Of a stretch of DNA of 64,000 nucleotides, positions 1-9,008 are shown one piece after another. Both the position numbers and the translations under genes were made by a program. The notes under the pieces are model-generated. The model was not told where the DNA came from, made no database searches, and saw only the letters and a program-made list of their open reading frames with translations. This DNA comes from Lachnospiraceae bacterium (GTDB taxonomy: Bacteria > Bacillota > Clostridia > Lachnospirales > Lachnospiraceae), in contig CAJTDX010000011.1 of NCBI GenBank assembly GCA_910575155.1, forward strand, positions 50,108 through 114,107, read 5' to 3'. Numbering within the stretch: the stretch's first letter is position 1; each line of letters starts with the position of its first letter.

Positions 1-1121
1 TTTTACACATGCAGGTTATGTCGTCAGACCAAAACAGCAGATATTTATATGATATCAGCGGAAAGCAGCAGATTTCAGATTATTTGTCCGGGCAGAAAAT
101 GGGATGCGCGATGCTGAAAAAATGGCTGTTTTCCATACAGAAGGTATGCGCCGCTCTGCCGGAATATCTGCTGCGGGAAAGCGGCATTTGTCTGGAATGG
201 GAATTTATCTATATTAATCTGGAAGACGGCAGTTTTCAGTATACATATCTTCCTTTTTATGAGAAGAATCTGCCGGAGGCGTTCCGGGGATGTATGGAGC
301 AGTTGTTAAGGAAAATTGACCATCAGGACCATGAGGCTGTGGAATTGGGCTATCAAATTTACCAGCTCTGCATTCAGGATCATGCGAGTATCAGAAAAAT
401 ACTGGAAACAGTTCTCAGCGGTCAGAATTCTGTAAAGGAAAAAGAATTTATGCAGTCATGGAATCAGGAAGCACAAGAGCACAGAGGCGGCAAATCAGAA
501 AAAAATGACAGACAGGAGAGCAATAATCCGCAGCCGGAATCGGAGGACAGGAAATTTTTCATGGACTGGAAAGAAACACTGCGCAGTTTTTCGGAACATA
601 TAGAAAAATATTTTTCAGGATTTTTAAAACCGCATAAAGATTTTAGCAAAGAGGGTAGAAAAAAGGAGCGGCTGTTTTCGCAAAAGAGAGAATTTTGTCC
701 GAAAGGGAAGAAATGGACGCAAAAAGAGTCCGCAAAAGAACAGAGAAATCTGGCGTATCAGGTCAGTGATGCAGAAGAACCAGCCGTGGCGCATCCGACG
801 GAGCTTTTGGCAGTACAGGAAAGTATCCTTATAGGAAAACTGGAATATCAGGGGGTTCATAAGTGTGAAGATATTTTTATTGAAGGAGAAAGTTTTCTGC
901 TGGGAAAGAACGAATCCCAGGTAGACGGCGTAATTTTGGCAGACGGAGTCAGCCGTCTCCATGCGAGAATTATCAGACAGGAACAGCGGTATTTTATAGA
1001 GGATTTAAATTCAACCAACGGGACGTTTTTAAACGATACAGAATTGGAATACCATCAGCCGCAGGAATTGAGCAAAAACGACAGGGTGCGTTTTGGAGTG
1101 GAAGAGTACGTGTTTATCTGA
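1..1121 (+). CDS. DUF6382/FHA-domain protein, 5'-partial
   Basis: A signalling or scaffold protein with a C-terminal forkhead-associated (FHA) domain that is expected to bind phosphothreonine peptides. The first visible Met codon is at position 9, but the frame is open to the window edge with no ribosome site in view, so the true start probably lies upstream. Numbering from position 9 (370 residues), the N-terminal ~135 residues resemble the DUF6382 domain often paired with FHA in Lachnospiraceae. A charged low-complexity linker (about 140-270) follows, then the FHA fold (about 285-370) with the typical SRLHARI and LNSTNGT motifs. FHA assignment is firm; the DUF6382 assignment is from memory of the family. 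The partner kinase is not in the window. Confidence 0.8.
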   Translation, partial: LHMQVMSSDQNSRYLYDISGKQQISDYLSGQKMGCAMLKKWLFSIQKVCAALPEYLLRESGICLEWEFIYINLEDGSFQYTYLPFYEKNLPEAFRGCMEQLLRKIDHQDHEAVELGYQIYQLCIQDHASIRKILETVLSGQNSVKEKEFMQSWNQEAQEHRGGKSEKNDRQESNNPQPESEDRKFFMDWKETLRSFSEHIEKYFSGFLKPHKDFSKEGRKKERLFSQKREFCPKGKKWTQKESAKEQRNLAYQVSDAEEPAVAHPTELLAVQESILIGKLEYQGVHKCEDIFIEGESFLLGKNESQVDGVILADGVSRLHARIIRQEQRYFIEDLNSTNGTFLNDTELEYHQPQELSKNDRVRFGVEEYVFI

Positions 1122-1158
1122 ACGAAGTTTTATGGAATCTTTTTCATTCGCAAGATAT

Positions 1159-1187
1159 TTGACTTTATCTCAAAAAATTTATATACT
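1159..1187 (+). promoter_or_regulatory. Sigma-A type promoter for the flavodoxin-HIT operon
   Basis: TTGACT at 1159-1164 and TATACT at 1182-1187 are separated by exactly 17 bp, a near-consensus vegetative promoter. Predicted transcription start is near 1194, about 25 nt ahead of the ATG at 1219. Confidence 0.75.
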
Positions 1188-1218
1188 ATGAGTATTGAAT
1201 AATTTGGAGGCTTTGGGA

Positions 1219-2214
1219 ATGAAAGTAAATATTTATTATGGAGGGCGTGGACTGCTGGATGATCCCACCCTGTATGTAGTCAATAAAATGCAGGAAGTTT
1301 TGACAGAGCTTCGGGTAGATGTGGAGCGTTATAATATCTATGAACATAAGAGCAGTATTACGACGCTTCCGCAGACCATTAAAGATGCTGACGGCATTAT
1401 TCTGGCAACAACCGTAGAATGGCTTGGAATTGGCGGATATATGCAGCAGTTCCTGGATGCCTGCTGGCTTTATGGAGATAAGGAAAAGATTGCCGCGACC
1501 TATATGCAGCCAATCGTTATGTCTACCACGTACGGCGAACGGGAAGGCGAGATCGCTCTTGCCAACGCATGGGAGATTCTGGGGGGACTTCCCTGCAGCG
1601 GGCTTTGCGGATATGTGGAAGATTTGGTCTCTTTTGAAATGAATCATGATTATACAGTGATTATTGAGAAGAAAGCGGAAAATTTATACCGGACAATTTC
1701 ACAGAAACAGAAAAGCCTTCCCAGCAGTAACCAGGCAGTAAAGCAGTCTGTGCTGCGGACGCAGCAGCTTGAACTGACTCCGCAGGAGAGCGAGCAGTTA
1801 TCCAAATATGTGTCGGACGACCTCTATGTGAAGAAGCAGAAGCAGGATATTGAGGAATTAAGCAGTATGTTTAAAGATATGCTGGGGCAGAGTGAAGAAG
1901 ATGAAGATCTGGCATATCTGATGGAACTGGAAGCACATTTTGTGCCCCAGGAGGATTTTGCGGCCAATTATCTGTTTATGATTGAAGGAAAGAAGAAGCC
2001 TCTGTCAGTGGAAATCAACAATGATGAGATTCAGATTCACTATGGGCAGAATGAAAAAGTTGATGTTTATACGAAGCTGACGACCGGAGTGATGGACAGT
2101 ATTATTCAGGGCAGAATGACATTCCAGAGAGCCTTTATGACAGGGGAGATGACGGCAAAGGGGAACTTTAAGACATTGAAGATGTTAGACCAGATCTTTA
2201 TTTTTAATGGATAA
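1219..2214 (+). CDS. Flavodoxin-fold protein with C-terminal SCP2-like domain
   Basis: Predicted FMN-dependent flavodoxin/NAD(P)H-reductase-like protein of 331 residues. The N-terminal ~165 residues show a flavodoxin-like pattern: MKVNIYYGGRG, then the ILATTVEWLGIGGYMQQFLD strand-loop. Residues about 235-331 look like an SCP2 sterol-binding-type hydrophobic pocket (SVEINNDEIQIHYG, GRMTFQRAFMTGEMTAKGNF). The frame is open from a TTG at 1195, but the ATG at 1219 is preferred because GGAGG at 1206-1210 sits 8 nt ahead of it and the promoter start falls near 1194. It is followed 15 nt later by the HIT gene, so the two are probably cotranscribed. The substrate is unknown; the flavodoxin-SCP2 combination suggests redox chemistry on a hydrophobic ligand (inference). 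Confidence 0.75.
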   Translation: MKVNIYYGGRGLLDDPTLYVVNKMQEVLTELRVDVERYNIYEHKSSITTLPQTIKDADGIILATTVEWLGIGGYMQQFLDACWLYGDKEKIAATYMQPIVMSTTYGEREGEIALANAWEILGGLPCSGLCGYVEDLVSFEMNHDYTVIIEKKAENLYRTISQKQKSLPSSNQAVKQSVLRTQQLELTPQESEQLSKYVSDDLYVKKQKQDIEELSSMFKDMLGQSEEDEDLAYLMELEAHFVPQEDFAANYLFMIEGKKKPLSVEINNDEIQIHYGQNEKVDVYTKLTTGVMDSIIQGRMTFQRAFMTGEMTAKGNFKTLKMLDQIFIFNG

Positions 2215-2229
2215 GCAAGGAGGAGGAAG

Positions 2230-2646
2230 ATGAGAGATTCTAATTGTATTTTCTGTAAGATTTCCGGAGGAGAAATTCCTTCAAAGACGATATATGAGGA
2301 TGATGAGTTTCGGGTAATTCTGGACATTAGTCCGGCGACAAGAGGACATGCTCTGATTATTCCCAGGGAACATTATGCCAATCTGTATGAGATGCCGGAG
2401 GATGTGGCGGGACGTGTGATGATTCTTGCTAAAAAGATGGCGGGGCATATGACAGAACTGTTACAGTGCGATGGATTTAATATTGTGCAGAATAATGGGG
2501 AAGCTGCCGGGCAGACGGTATTCCATTTTCATATGCATTTGATCCCGAGATATGCAGGAGACGGCAACGAAGAGAAACTGTGCTGGAATCATCTCGAATT
2601 ATCTGCAGAAGAACTGGAAGATATTTTCAGGAAGCTGAAACAGTAA
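2230..2646 (+). CDS. HIT-family nucleotide hydrolase (HinT-like)
   Basis: A 138-residue histidine-triad protein, predicted to hydrolyse nucleoside phosphoramidates or acyl-adenylates such as AMP-NH2 and aminoacyl-AMP. The N-terminus CIFCKISGGEIPS and the C-terminal active-site motif HFHMHLIPR (H-x-H-x-H) are diagnostic. Length is typical of HinT/protein kinase C-interacting-type HIT proteins. AGGAGGAAG directly precedes the ATG. It lies 15 nt after the flavodoxin-SCP2 gene and likely shares its promoter at 1159-1187. Cytoplasmic. The exact physiological substrate cannot be read from the sequence. Confidence 0.93.
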   Translation: MRDSNCIFCKISGGEIPSKTIYEDDEFRVILDISPATRGHALIIPREHYANLYEMPEDVAGRVMILAKKMAGHMTELLQCDGFNIVQNNGEAAGQTVFHFHMHLIPRYAGDGNEEKLCWNHLELSAEELEDIFRKLKQ

Positions 2647-2754
2647 CACCGTTGAATTTCATATGAATATGGTTCCATACACGTTTTTTCGCTTACGAAA
2701 ACAACTGATCTGCTGGTAATTGGCGTTGAAAATTTTTGATTTGAAGAAAGAGGC

Positions 2755-2833
2755 TGTCAATAGGTTGTCATGAACAGGAGGCATGTGACTTGTCGAGTCA
2801 CATGCCTCCCTGTAATTATCCCTAATAAAAAGA
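2755..2833 (+). repeat. Hairpin repeat family A, copy 1
   Basis: A segment of about 79 bp closely matching 10131-10209. Its core is AGGCATGTGAC, a 7-nt loop, then GTCACATGCCT; this copy has a one-base deletion in the outer part of the left arm. Similarity continues beyond the stem into a TAATTA...AAAAAGA tail, so it is a repeat and not only a chance hairpin. It lies about 110 bp downstream of the HIT gene. There is no U-run after the stem, so it is not a canonical intrinsic terminator. Confidence 0.75.
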
Positions 2834-2864
2834 AATGTGTTTTTAATCTTTTGATGAATTTATT

Positions 2865-2901
2865 TTACCGGGGATTGCGGAACTTCCAGAATCCCCGGTA
2901 A
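2865..2901 (-). terminator. Hairpin downstream of the Rpn nuclease gene
   Basis: TTACCGGGGATT (2865-2876) pairs perfectly with AATCCCCGGTAA (2890-2901), a 12-bp GC-rich stem with a 13-nt loop, 25 bp beyond the stop codon of the minus-strand Rpn gene. Neither side has a strong U-tract, so termination is plausible but not proven. Confidence 0.5.
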
Positions 2902-2926
2902 TGTGTTTAAGATCTAATTTACAGGT

Positions 2927-3889
2927 CTATGCAGGCTGCCGGCCATAATTTTCCAGATAGGCGGCTGCCTGATCCAATGAAAGTCCTGCCTTATCCTGCA
3001 GCTTCTTTAAAATGGCCGTATCGTCAAGTCCGGCGTCCTGGCTCATTTCAATAATCATCTGTACCCGGCCCTGATATATACCCTCTTGTACACCCTGTTG
3101 CATTCCCTGCCGTATCAGTTTTTCCGATTCTGTCTCAATTACTGTCCCGCCCATGATATTCACCAGCCTTTCTTCATTTTTGTTTCCGTTGGTAATATGA
3201 GTAACGATTGTGTTCACAAACCCCATCAGATCTACAATTTCACCATCTGACAGAGCGCCTTCTTTATGCAGTCTCAGCATTTCATCCCGGAAATATTCCA
3301 GATCCTTTACGGCATCTTCTATACTGCCCTCAGATGTTATCTCCTTTTCATATCTTGCAATATAGAAGGGGATATAAGGAAACAGTCGTTTTTCTATAAT
3401 ATATTCCTTTGTGAACTCTTCCAGGATTACATTTGCAGATTCATAATCGATACGTTTCCCATCTGGGAAGGTAAAAGTAATCTTTGTCATTGTTGGCGTC
3501 CTGTCCGTCTTTTTAACACAGATTACTGAAAATCTTGGCATAGGGATAACCGCATGACCATTATCCCATGATGCAGACTGTCTGGCGGCAATAAAAGCAT
3601 ACTCGGCAATCCTTACTGCCATGGAACCGTCATCGTAACTCTGACATTCCAGCAGGTATACCTCGCCGCCAATTTTCATCAGGAAATCCGAAATCTGTTC
3701 TTCTATATGTTTGCTTCCGTCTGCGGTTTCGTTTTCCGTCAGATATCCTTCAGAAGGCAGGACTTCCACTTCCGTATCCGTGGAATAGTCTGTCCCGAAC
3801 ATATCATTAATAACGGAAATAAAAAGCCTTCTGCGCTTGCATTTCATAGTTTTGAACACATTGTCGTAGTCCGGCGTCTTTTTCTGCAT
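2927..3889 (-). CDS. Rpn-family recombination-promoting nuclease / PD-(D/E)XK transposase-like
   Basis: A 320-residue protein of the Rpn/PDDEXK_2 family. E. coli RpnA-type members are endonucleases that stimulate RecA-independent recombination, and related proteins are annotated as transposases. Residues D68, E81 and Q83 (in ISDFLM...YLLECQ) form the expected PD-(D/E)XK core with the characteristic E-x-Q. The C-terminus has the family's repetitive Gln/Gly-rich segment (GMQQGVQEGIYQGRVQ) and a helical tail (LKKLQDKAGLSLDQA). The start has AAGGGAG ahead of it. The gene stands alone between intergenic stretches of 280 and 420 bp. It appears intact, unlike the related fragment at 29734-30207. Confidence 0.85.
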   Translation of the reverse strand: MQKKTPDYDNVFKTMKCKRRRLFISVINDMFGTDYSTDTEVEVLPSEGYLTENETADGSKHIEEQISDFLMKIGGEVYLLECQSYDDGSMAVRIAEYAFIAARQSASWDNGHAVIPMPRFSVICVKKTDRTPTMTKITFTFPDGKRIDYESANVILEEFTKEYIIEKRLFPYIPFYIARYEKEITSEGSIEDAVKDLEYFRDEMLRLHKEGALSDGEIVDLMGFVNTIVTHITNGNKNEERLVNIMGGTVIETESEKLIRQGMQQGVQEGIYQGRVQMIIEMSQDAGLDDTAILKKLQDKAGLSLDQAAAYLENYGRQPA

Positions 3890-4309
3890 GTATTCTCCCT
3901 TCCACAGATATTCTCTTTATGATAGAACATAGAATATACTATTATTATATCGGCAACCTCCAGCTAATGCAATAAAAAATAAAAGAGCGGCTTATGTTTT
4001 GTGAAATGATATCGTCTGTTTTGGTATCTGCGGATTACAAAATGGAGCGATGGGAATTACAAATGAAAATCAGAAAATGGCGCGGATATCGCGGTAAAGA
4101 TGAAAAAAGACAGCAAAAGGGGGGAAGCTGCATTAAGCGGGGAGTGAACAATAGATCGCGTAATGATTGCAAAACAGGCTATAACGATCCTTCATGCGGC
4201 AGTCCTATGATCGATCTGACGTATATCTTAATGACAGCTCTGTTTATAAGATGCTCCCCAAAGTCCTTTTGCGTGTTGAAAAAAGAGGTTTGAAAATTAA
4301 GTTTTCGTA
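3890..4309. other. Intergenic region, no supported gene
   Basis: 420 bp between the starts of the minus-strand Rpn gene and the end of minus-strand murG. A plus-strand open frame at 3994-4293 encodes 99 residues with no recognisable domain, skewed composition and no convincing ribosome site, so I do not call it. I see no RNA gene or strong hairpin here. Confidence 0.5.
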
Positions 4310-5377
4310 TTAGTTTCCGGCAGTCTGCTCAATCAGCTGTACGACCGTTTCTACAGAATTGAGCAGTTCACTTTTTTCCATAGCATGAATGTATTGGCTG
4401 CGGTCTTTCGATAATTTGCGGATGGCGTCCAAAAGAACGGTATCGTTTAATTGTTCTTCTTCGATAACCATACTGTATCCCTGGCGTTCAAAGGAACGTG
4501 CGTTTAAAATCTGGTCCCCCCGGCTGGCGTTGGCGGAAAGCGGTATGAGAATATTGGGTTTGCGAAGCGCCAGCAGTTCACAGATTGCATTTGCTCCGGC
4601 CCTGGATACCACAAGATCAGCGGCGGCGAACAGATCGCTTAATTCCTGGTTGGCATATTCCATCTGCGCATATCCTTCCTTATTGTTCAAAGAAGCGTCC
4701 AGATTGCCCTTTCCGCACAAGTGCAGTACCTGGAACGTTTTTAAAAGCTCCGGCAGAATAGTTCGTACAAGCTCGTTAATAAATTGAGAACCGCTGCTTC
4801 CGCCCATAATCAAAATCACAGGTTTGTCGGATTTAAAATGGCAGCAGTCAAGTCCTTTGAGGCGGTTGCCGGACAAAAGTTCTTTACGGATCGGCGAGCC
4901 GGTAAGCACGGCTTTTTCCTGCGGAAGATATTTTAAAGTTTCCGGGAAATTACAGCATACTTTAGAGGCATGGGGAATAGCAAGCTTGTTGGCGAGGCCG
5001 GGGGTGAGATCTGATTCATGTATGATGGCGGGAATTTTACGGTGTTTTGCAGCCATCACCACAGGAACCGAGACAAAGCCTCCTTTGGAAAACACGATAT
5101 CCGGTTTTAGTTTTTTGAGGAGGGAGCGTGCCTGTCCGTAGCCTTTCAGAACTTTGAAAGGATCTGAAAAGTTTTTCCAGTCAAAATATCTGCGCAGCTT
5201 GCCGGAAGAAATTCCGTGATAGGGAATGTGATACTGTTCCATCAATTTGCGTTCAATACCATCGTAGGAACCTATGTAATGTATCTCATAACCCAGTTCC
5301 TTTAACCGGGGGAGCAGGGCAATATTTGGTGTGACATGACCGGCGGTTCCGCCGCCTGTTAAGACGATTCGCTTCAT
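4310..5377 (-). CDS. murG: MurG, lipid I N-acetylglucosaminyltransferase
   Basis: Transfers GlcNAc from UDP-GlcNAc to lipid I to make lipid II, the last cytoplasmic step of peptidoglycan precursor synthesis, at the inner face of the membrane. The 355-residue GT28/GT-B protein begins [18 protein letters not shown], containing the diagnostic GGGTAGH loop. The C-domain has GGSSGSQ and a UDP-binding segment [18 protein letters not shown]. The frame is open another 27 codons upstream, but the ATG at 5377 is chosen because the family motif starts there and GGAGG precedes it. It stands alone, away from any division and cell wall cluster. A 166-bp palindrome lies immediately upstream in its inferred 5' leader. 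Confidence 0.93.
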   Translation of the reverse strand: MKRIVLTGGGTAGHVTPNIALLPRLKELGYEIHYIGSYDGIERKLMEQYHIPYHGISSGKLRRYFDWKNFSDPFKVLKGYGQARSLLKKLKPDIVFSKGGFVSVPVVMAAKHRKIPAIIHESDLTPGLANKLAIPHASKVCCNFPETLKYLPQEKAVLTGSPIRKELLSGNRLKGLDCCHFKSDKPVILIMGGSSGSQFINELVRTILPELLKTFQVLHLCGKGNLDASLNNKEGYAQMEYANQELSDLFAAADLVVSRAGANAICELLALRKPNILIPLSANASRGDQILNARSFERQGYSMVIEEEQLNDTVLLDAIRKLSKDRSQYIHAMEKSELLNSVETVVQLIEQTAGN

Positions 5378-5396
5378 ATTTTCCTCCATTCTCTCA

Positions 5397-5562
5397 AATG
5401 TATTCTCGGAGTCTCTTTGCGCCTGATTTTGCAAAAAGATTTTTTGTAAAATGTGCATAAATTTATGAGGCGTACCTGGATGGTACGTTGATTAAATTTG
5501 TGTGCATTTGGCGGAAAATCAGCTGCAAAAGCAGGTAATAAGAGAGATTCCGAGAGTACATT
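5397..5562 (-). repeat. 166-bp imperfect palindrome in the murG leader
   Basis: The left half (5397-5480) is an imperfect reverse complement of the right half almost throughout. Outer arms are 5397-5419 and 5540-5562, with 20 of 23 positions complementary. Paired inner blocks include CCTG-TTTTGCA, GATTTT, AAATG, AAATTTA and CGTACC, closing on the loop TGGAT near 5475. It ends about 20 bp from the murG start codon and would be transcribed from the promoter at 5585-5612. It resembles a MITE-like palindrome or a very long RNA hairpin. Confidence 0.75.
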
Positions 5563-5584
5563 CAAAACAAATTACGCTATCTCT

Positions 5585-5612
5585 ATCTTATACTGTTCCC
5601 CAAAAAAGTCAA
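5585..5612 (-). promoter_or_regulatory. Candidate murG promoter
   Basis: On the minus strand TTGACT (5612-5607) and TAAGAT (5590-5585) are separated by 16 bp. The -35 is strong and the -10 is 4/6. Transcription from about 5578 would carry the whole palindrome as 5' leader of murG. Confidence 0.5.
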
Positions 5613-5699
5613 GGGCTATACGCGGTATAAGCCGCGCAAAAGATACGGGGCTTCGTCGAATACAGGCGAAACATGCGACGAAAAAAGGGGGCTTCCTAC

Positions 5700-5728
5700 T
5701 TCACAGGACAGGAAATAATATTTATAAT
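5700..5728 (+). promoter_or_regulatory. Promoter for the small membrane protein gene
   Basis: TTCACA (5700-5705) and TATAAT (5723-5728) with a 17-bp spacer. Start predicted near 5735, about 20 nt before the ATG at 5755. Confidence 0.7.
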
Positions 5729-5754
5729 AGCAGATAGAAAGGAGGACATGCTAT

Positions 5755-6090
5755 ATGGAAAAAATAGTAAGTATTTTACAAAATTACAATGAGATCCTGA
5801 CAGAAGCGTTTGTGGCGCTGATGAGCCTTATACTTATCATTTTTCTGGCAAGGATTTTAAGACAGATAAAAAGGCTGAATTTCAGTCTTACAAGTATTAC
5901 AAATAATATACAGGCATATTTTGACGTGATTTTGCAGGATGAGCCTCAGAAGACTGAGGAACAGACCGTGCAGCAGGAGCCGGTACAGAGCAAAAGTGCG
6001 GTACAGGAAAAAGACTTTGAAGATCAGGAACGCAGAAAGCAGGAAGAGGAGGTGTTTAACGCAGTATTACAGGAATATTTTCCGGGATAG
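5755..6090 (+). CDS. Small single-pass membrane protein, unknown function
   Basis: I do not recognise a family. The 111-residue product has a short N-terminal stretch, one clear membrane segment at about residues 17-36 (FVALMSLILIIFLARIL), then a basic patch (RQIKRLN) that would lie in the cytoplasm by the positive-inside rule, and a Glu/Gln-rich charged tail (about 65-100). AAGGAGG lies about 9 nt ahead of the ATG and a near-consensus promoter is just upstream, so it is very likely expressed. It precedes pgi, which has its own promoter. A role as a membrane-anchored adaptor is a guess. Confidence 0.7.
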   Translation: MEKIVSILQNYNEILTEAFVALMSLILIIFLARILRQIKRLNFSLTSITNNIQAYFDVILQDEPQKTEEQTVQQEPVQSKSAVQEKDFEDQERRKQEEEVFNAVLQEYFPG

Positions 6091-6155
6091 CATAGATGGA
6101 AGCGTTTTCAAAAGTCGTTTCATCAGATACATTTATCAAACACGCTCCAGAGTGA

Positions 6156-6184
6156 TTGACTAAATGCCGGAGATTTGCTACACT
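6156..6184 (+). promoter_or_regulatory. Promoter for pgi
   Basis: TTGACT (6156-6161), 17-bp spacer, TACACT (6179-6184). Predicted start near 6191, about 45 nt before the pgi ATG at 6236. Confidence 0.7.
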
Positions 6185-6235
6185 TATCCTGTAAAGGAAA
6201 ATCGTGACAATTATATCGACAAAGGAGTGGAAATC

Positions 6236-7582
6236 ATGGAAAAAGTAACGTTTGATTACGGAAAAAGCGCCGGTTTTATCAGTCAGGAAGAAATCTCTTA
6301 TATGACAAAATTAGTGGAAGACGCTAAGGACCTGCTGGTTTCAAAAAAAGGAGCCGGAAATGATTTTTTGGGATGGCTGGATTTGCCGGTGGATTATGAT
6401 AAAGAGGAGTTTGAGCGGATCAAAAAAGCATCGGCTAAGATTCAGAGCGATTCTGAAGTGCTGGTAGTAATCGGTATTGGAGGATCTTATCTGGGAGCAA
6501 GAGCTGCGATTGAATTTTTGAGACATGCATTTTATAACAACGTGTCAAAAGAGATCCGCAAGACGCCGGAGATCTATTATGCCGGTAACAGTATCAGCAG
6601 CAATTATCTGGCAGGACTGATAGAGGTAATCGGCGACCGTGATTTCTCAGTAAATATTATTTCCAAATCAGGAACCACGACAGAGCCGGCGATTGCATTC
6701 CGTGTATTTAAGGAACTGCTGGAGAAGAAATACGGCAAGGAAGAAGCCGCTAAGAGAATTTATGCGACCACAGACAGAGCAAGAGGAGCGTTAAAAAATC
6801 TTGCGACAGAAGAAGGCTACGAGAGTTTTGTAGTGCCCGATGACGTAGGAGGACGATTCTCTGTACTGACTGCCGTAGGACTTCTTCCAATTGCGGTAAG
6901 CGGAGCAGACATTGATAAACTGATGGAAGGCGCGGCGTCCGGAAGAGAGCTGGCATTAAATAAATCTTTTGCAGACAACGACGCTATGCAGTATGCGGCT
7001 GTCCGCAATATTTTGCTGAGAAAGGGCAAAGTCGCAGAGGTTATGGCAAATTATGAACCGGGCCTTCACTATATTTCAGAGTGGTGGAAACAGCTTTACG
7101 GAGAGAGTGAAGGAAAGGATCAGAAAGGAATTTTCCCTGCTTCTGTAGATTTGACAACAGATCTCCATTCTATGGGACAGTTTATTCAGGACGGCGCGCG
7201 TATTATGTTTGAAACCGTGCTGAATGTGGAAAAATCCCGTAGTAAAATAGAGCTTAAGGAAGAGCCTGTGGATTTGGACGGTCTGAATTATCTTGCAGGA
7301 AAAGATATGGATTTTGTAAATAAAAGCGCGATGAATGGCACCATTCTGGCGCATACCGATGGAAACGTGCCAAACCTTATGGTGAAGATTCCGGAGCAGA
7401 ATGAGTATTATCTGGGCCAGTTGTTTTATTTCTTTGAGTTTGCCTGCGGAGTAAGCGGCTATCTTCTGGGTGTAAATCCATTTAACCAGCCGGGGGTAGA
7501 GAGCTATAAACGCAATATGTTTGCATTGCTTGGCAAGCCTGGTTTTGAGTCAGAAAGAGAAGAATTATTAAAGAGGATTTAA
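6236..7582 (+). CDS. pgi: Glucose-6-phosphate isomerase
   Basis: Interconverts glucose 6-phosphate and fructose 6-phosphate in glycolysis and gluconeogenesis; cytoplasmic. The 448-residue protein matches the short Firmicute form (about 450 residues). Diagnostic parts are the phosphate-binding signature [13 protein letters not shown] (about residues 142-155), [13 protein letters not shown] near residue 80, and the catalytic-region segment [21 protein letters not shown] longer frame opens at 6164, but the ATG at 6236 has AAAGGAG upstream and begins with the family's usual MEKVTFDY, so it is chosen. It has its own promoter and a strong downstream hairpin, so it is probably monocistronic. Confidence 0.96.
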   Translation: MEKVTFDYGKSAGFISQEEISYMTKLVEDAKDLLVSKKGAGNDFLGWLDLPVDYDKEEFERIKKASAKIQSDSEVLVVIGIGGSYLGARAAIEFLRHAFYNNVSKEIRKTPEIYYAGNSISSNYLAGLIEVIGDRDFSVNIISKSGTTTEPAIAFRVFKELLEKKYGKEEAAKRIYATTDRARGALKNLATEEGYESFVVPDDVGGRFSVLTAVGLLPIAVSGADIDKLMEGAASGRELALNKSFADNDAMQYAAVRNILLRKGKVAEVMANYEPGLHYISEWWKQLYGESEGKDQKGIFPASVDLTTDLHSMGQFIQDGARIMFETVLNVEKSRSKIELKEEPVDLDGLNYLAGKDMDFVNKSAMNGTILAHTDGNVPNLMVKIPEQNEYYLGQLFYFFEFACGVSGYLLGVNPFNQPGVESYKRNMFALLGKPGFESEREELLKRI

Positions 7583-7597
7583 TAATAAATTCAGACG

Positions 7598-7644
7598 GAG
7601 GGTATCGTTTTATCATCAGATTCAGGTGATAGAGCGGTACCCTC
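7598..7644 (+). terminator. Hairpin after pgi
   Basis: An 18-bp stem (7598-7615 with 7627-7644, including three G-U pairs) closes an 11-nt loop and is followed by GCTTTGTCT. It is probably the pgi terminator although the U-tract is poor. Confidence 0.6.
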
Positions 7645-7832
7645 GCTTTGTCTGCAGAAAGCAGGAATGAATGCCAGACAGATTCTGAATCAAAGTTTCA
7701 CAGAATGTTTCGTCTGTTGATGTTATTATAAATATTTATAATGATATTTCGGTTGAAATTATTGTGAAAAAGAGTGATAATAAAAAGGACTTTTGTGTGA
7801 ACCAGTTTATGCGAAAAAGAAAGGAGAAAACA

Positions 7833-8981
7833 ATGGCAAACAGATTTGTATTAAATGAGACATCTTATCACGGGGCGGGAGCGATTCAGGAGATTACCGC
7901 GGAAGCAAAAGGGAGAAAGTTCCAAAAGGCTTTTGTATGCTCAGATCCGGATTTAATTAAATTTGGCGTGACAAAAAAAGTATTGGATGTTTTGGATCAG
8001 GATGGTTTGAAATATGAAGTTTATTCCGAGATCAAGCCTAATCCCACCATTGAAAACGTTCAGGATGGCGTAGAGGCTTATAAGAAATCAGGCGCAGATT
8101 ATCTGATTGCAATTGGAGGAGGTTCCTCCATGGATACGGCGAAAGCAATCGGTATCATAATTAATAACCCTCAATTTGCAGATGTGGTCAGCCTGGAAGG
8201 AGTGGCTCCTACCACCGAGAAGTCCGTTCCTATTTTTGCAGTGCCGACGACTGCGGGAACGGCTGCAGAAGTGACGATCAATTATGTAATTACGGACGCC
8301 GCCAAGAATCGAAAGATGGTGTGCGTAGATCCGAAAGATATTCCGGTGGTGGCATTTGTGGATCCGGAAATGATGTCCTCCATGCCCAAAGGACTGACGG
8401 CGGCAACCGGAATGGACGCGCTGACACATGCCATAGAAGGATATATCACGGCAGGGGCATGGGAATTATCGGATATGTTCCATTTGAAAGCCATTGAGAT
8501 TATTGCAAGAAGCCTGCGCGGAGCCGTTGAGAATACGCCGGAAGGCAGAGAAGACATGGCGCTGGGACAGTATGTGGCAGGCATGGGATTTTCCAATGTG
8601 GGGCTTGGAATTGTACATTCCATGGCGCATCCTCTGGGCGCGCTCTATGATACGCCTCATGGAGTGGCAAACGCTATTATTCTCCCCACAGTCATGGAAT
8701 ACAATGCGGAAGCCACCGGTGAAAAATATCGTGAGATAGCCAGGGCAATGGGAGTGGAAGGCGTGGATTCCATGTCTCAGGAGGAATACCGCAAGGCAGC
8801 AATCGACGCTGTGAAGAAATTGTCTCAGGATGTTGGAATCCCTGCGGATTTAAAAGAAATTGTCAAAAAAGAGGATATCGCGTTTCTGGCGCAGTCCGCT
8901 TATGATGATGCATGCAGACCTGGAAATCCAAAGGAAACCAGTGTGGAAGACCTTACCAGGCTGTATGAATCTTTAATTTAG
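7833..8981 (+). CDS. fucO: Iron-containing lactaldehyde reductase (FucO-like)
   Basis: Group III iron-dependent alcohol dehydrogenase of 382 residues, closely resembling E. coli FucO along its whole length. FucO reduces L-lactaldehyde to 1,2-propanediol with NADH during anaerobic fucose or rhamnose breakdown. Visible motifs are the nucleotide loop GGGSSMDTAKAIG and the metal-ligand segments GMDALTHAIEGY (Asp, His) and HSMAHPLGALYDTPHG (two His). The start at 7833 (MANRFVLNE) matches FucO and has AAAGGAG ahead of it; the open frame upstream from 7764 is not needed. No fucose or rhamnose pathway genes are nearby, so the natural substrate could be another short aldehyde. Confidence 0.88.
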   Translation: MANRFVLNETSYHGAGAIQEITAEAKGRKFQKAFVCSDPDLIKFGVTKKVLDVLDQDGLKYEVYSEIKPNPTIENVQDGVEAYKKSGADYLIAIGGGSSMDTAKAIGIIINNPQFADVVSLEGVAPTTEKSVPIFAVPTTAGTAAEVTINYVITDAAKNRKMVCVDPKDIPVVAFVDPEMMSSMPKGLTAATGMDALTHAIEGYITAGAWELSDMFHLKAIEIIARSLRGAVENTPEGREDMALGQYVAGMGFSNVGLGIVHSMAHPLGALYDTPHGVANAIILPTVMEYNAEATGEKYREIARAMGVEGVDSMSQEEYRKAAIDAVKKLSQDVGIPADLKEIVKKEDIAFLAQSAYDDACRPGNPKETSVEDLTRLYESLI

Positions 8982-9008
8982 TATTAAGAAGTTTCGGGAG
9001 GATGAGAA

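Noticed and set aside
1195..1218. TTG start for the flavodoxin-SCP2 gene
   Set aside because: It lies at the predicted transcription start; the ATG at 1219 has a proper GGAGG.
3994..4293. 99-codon plus-strand open frame between rpn and murG
   Set aside because: No ribosome site, no recognisable domain, odd composition; likely chance.
7717..7742. Promoter TTGATG...TATAAT before fucO
   Set aside because: Spacer is only 14 bp.
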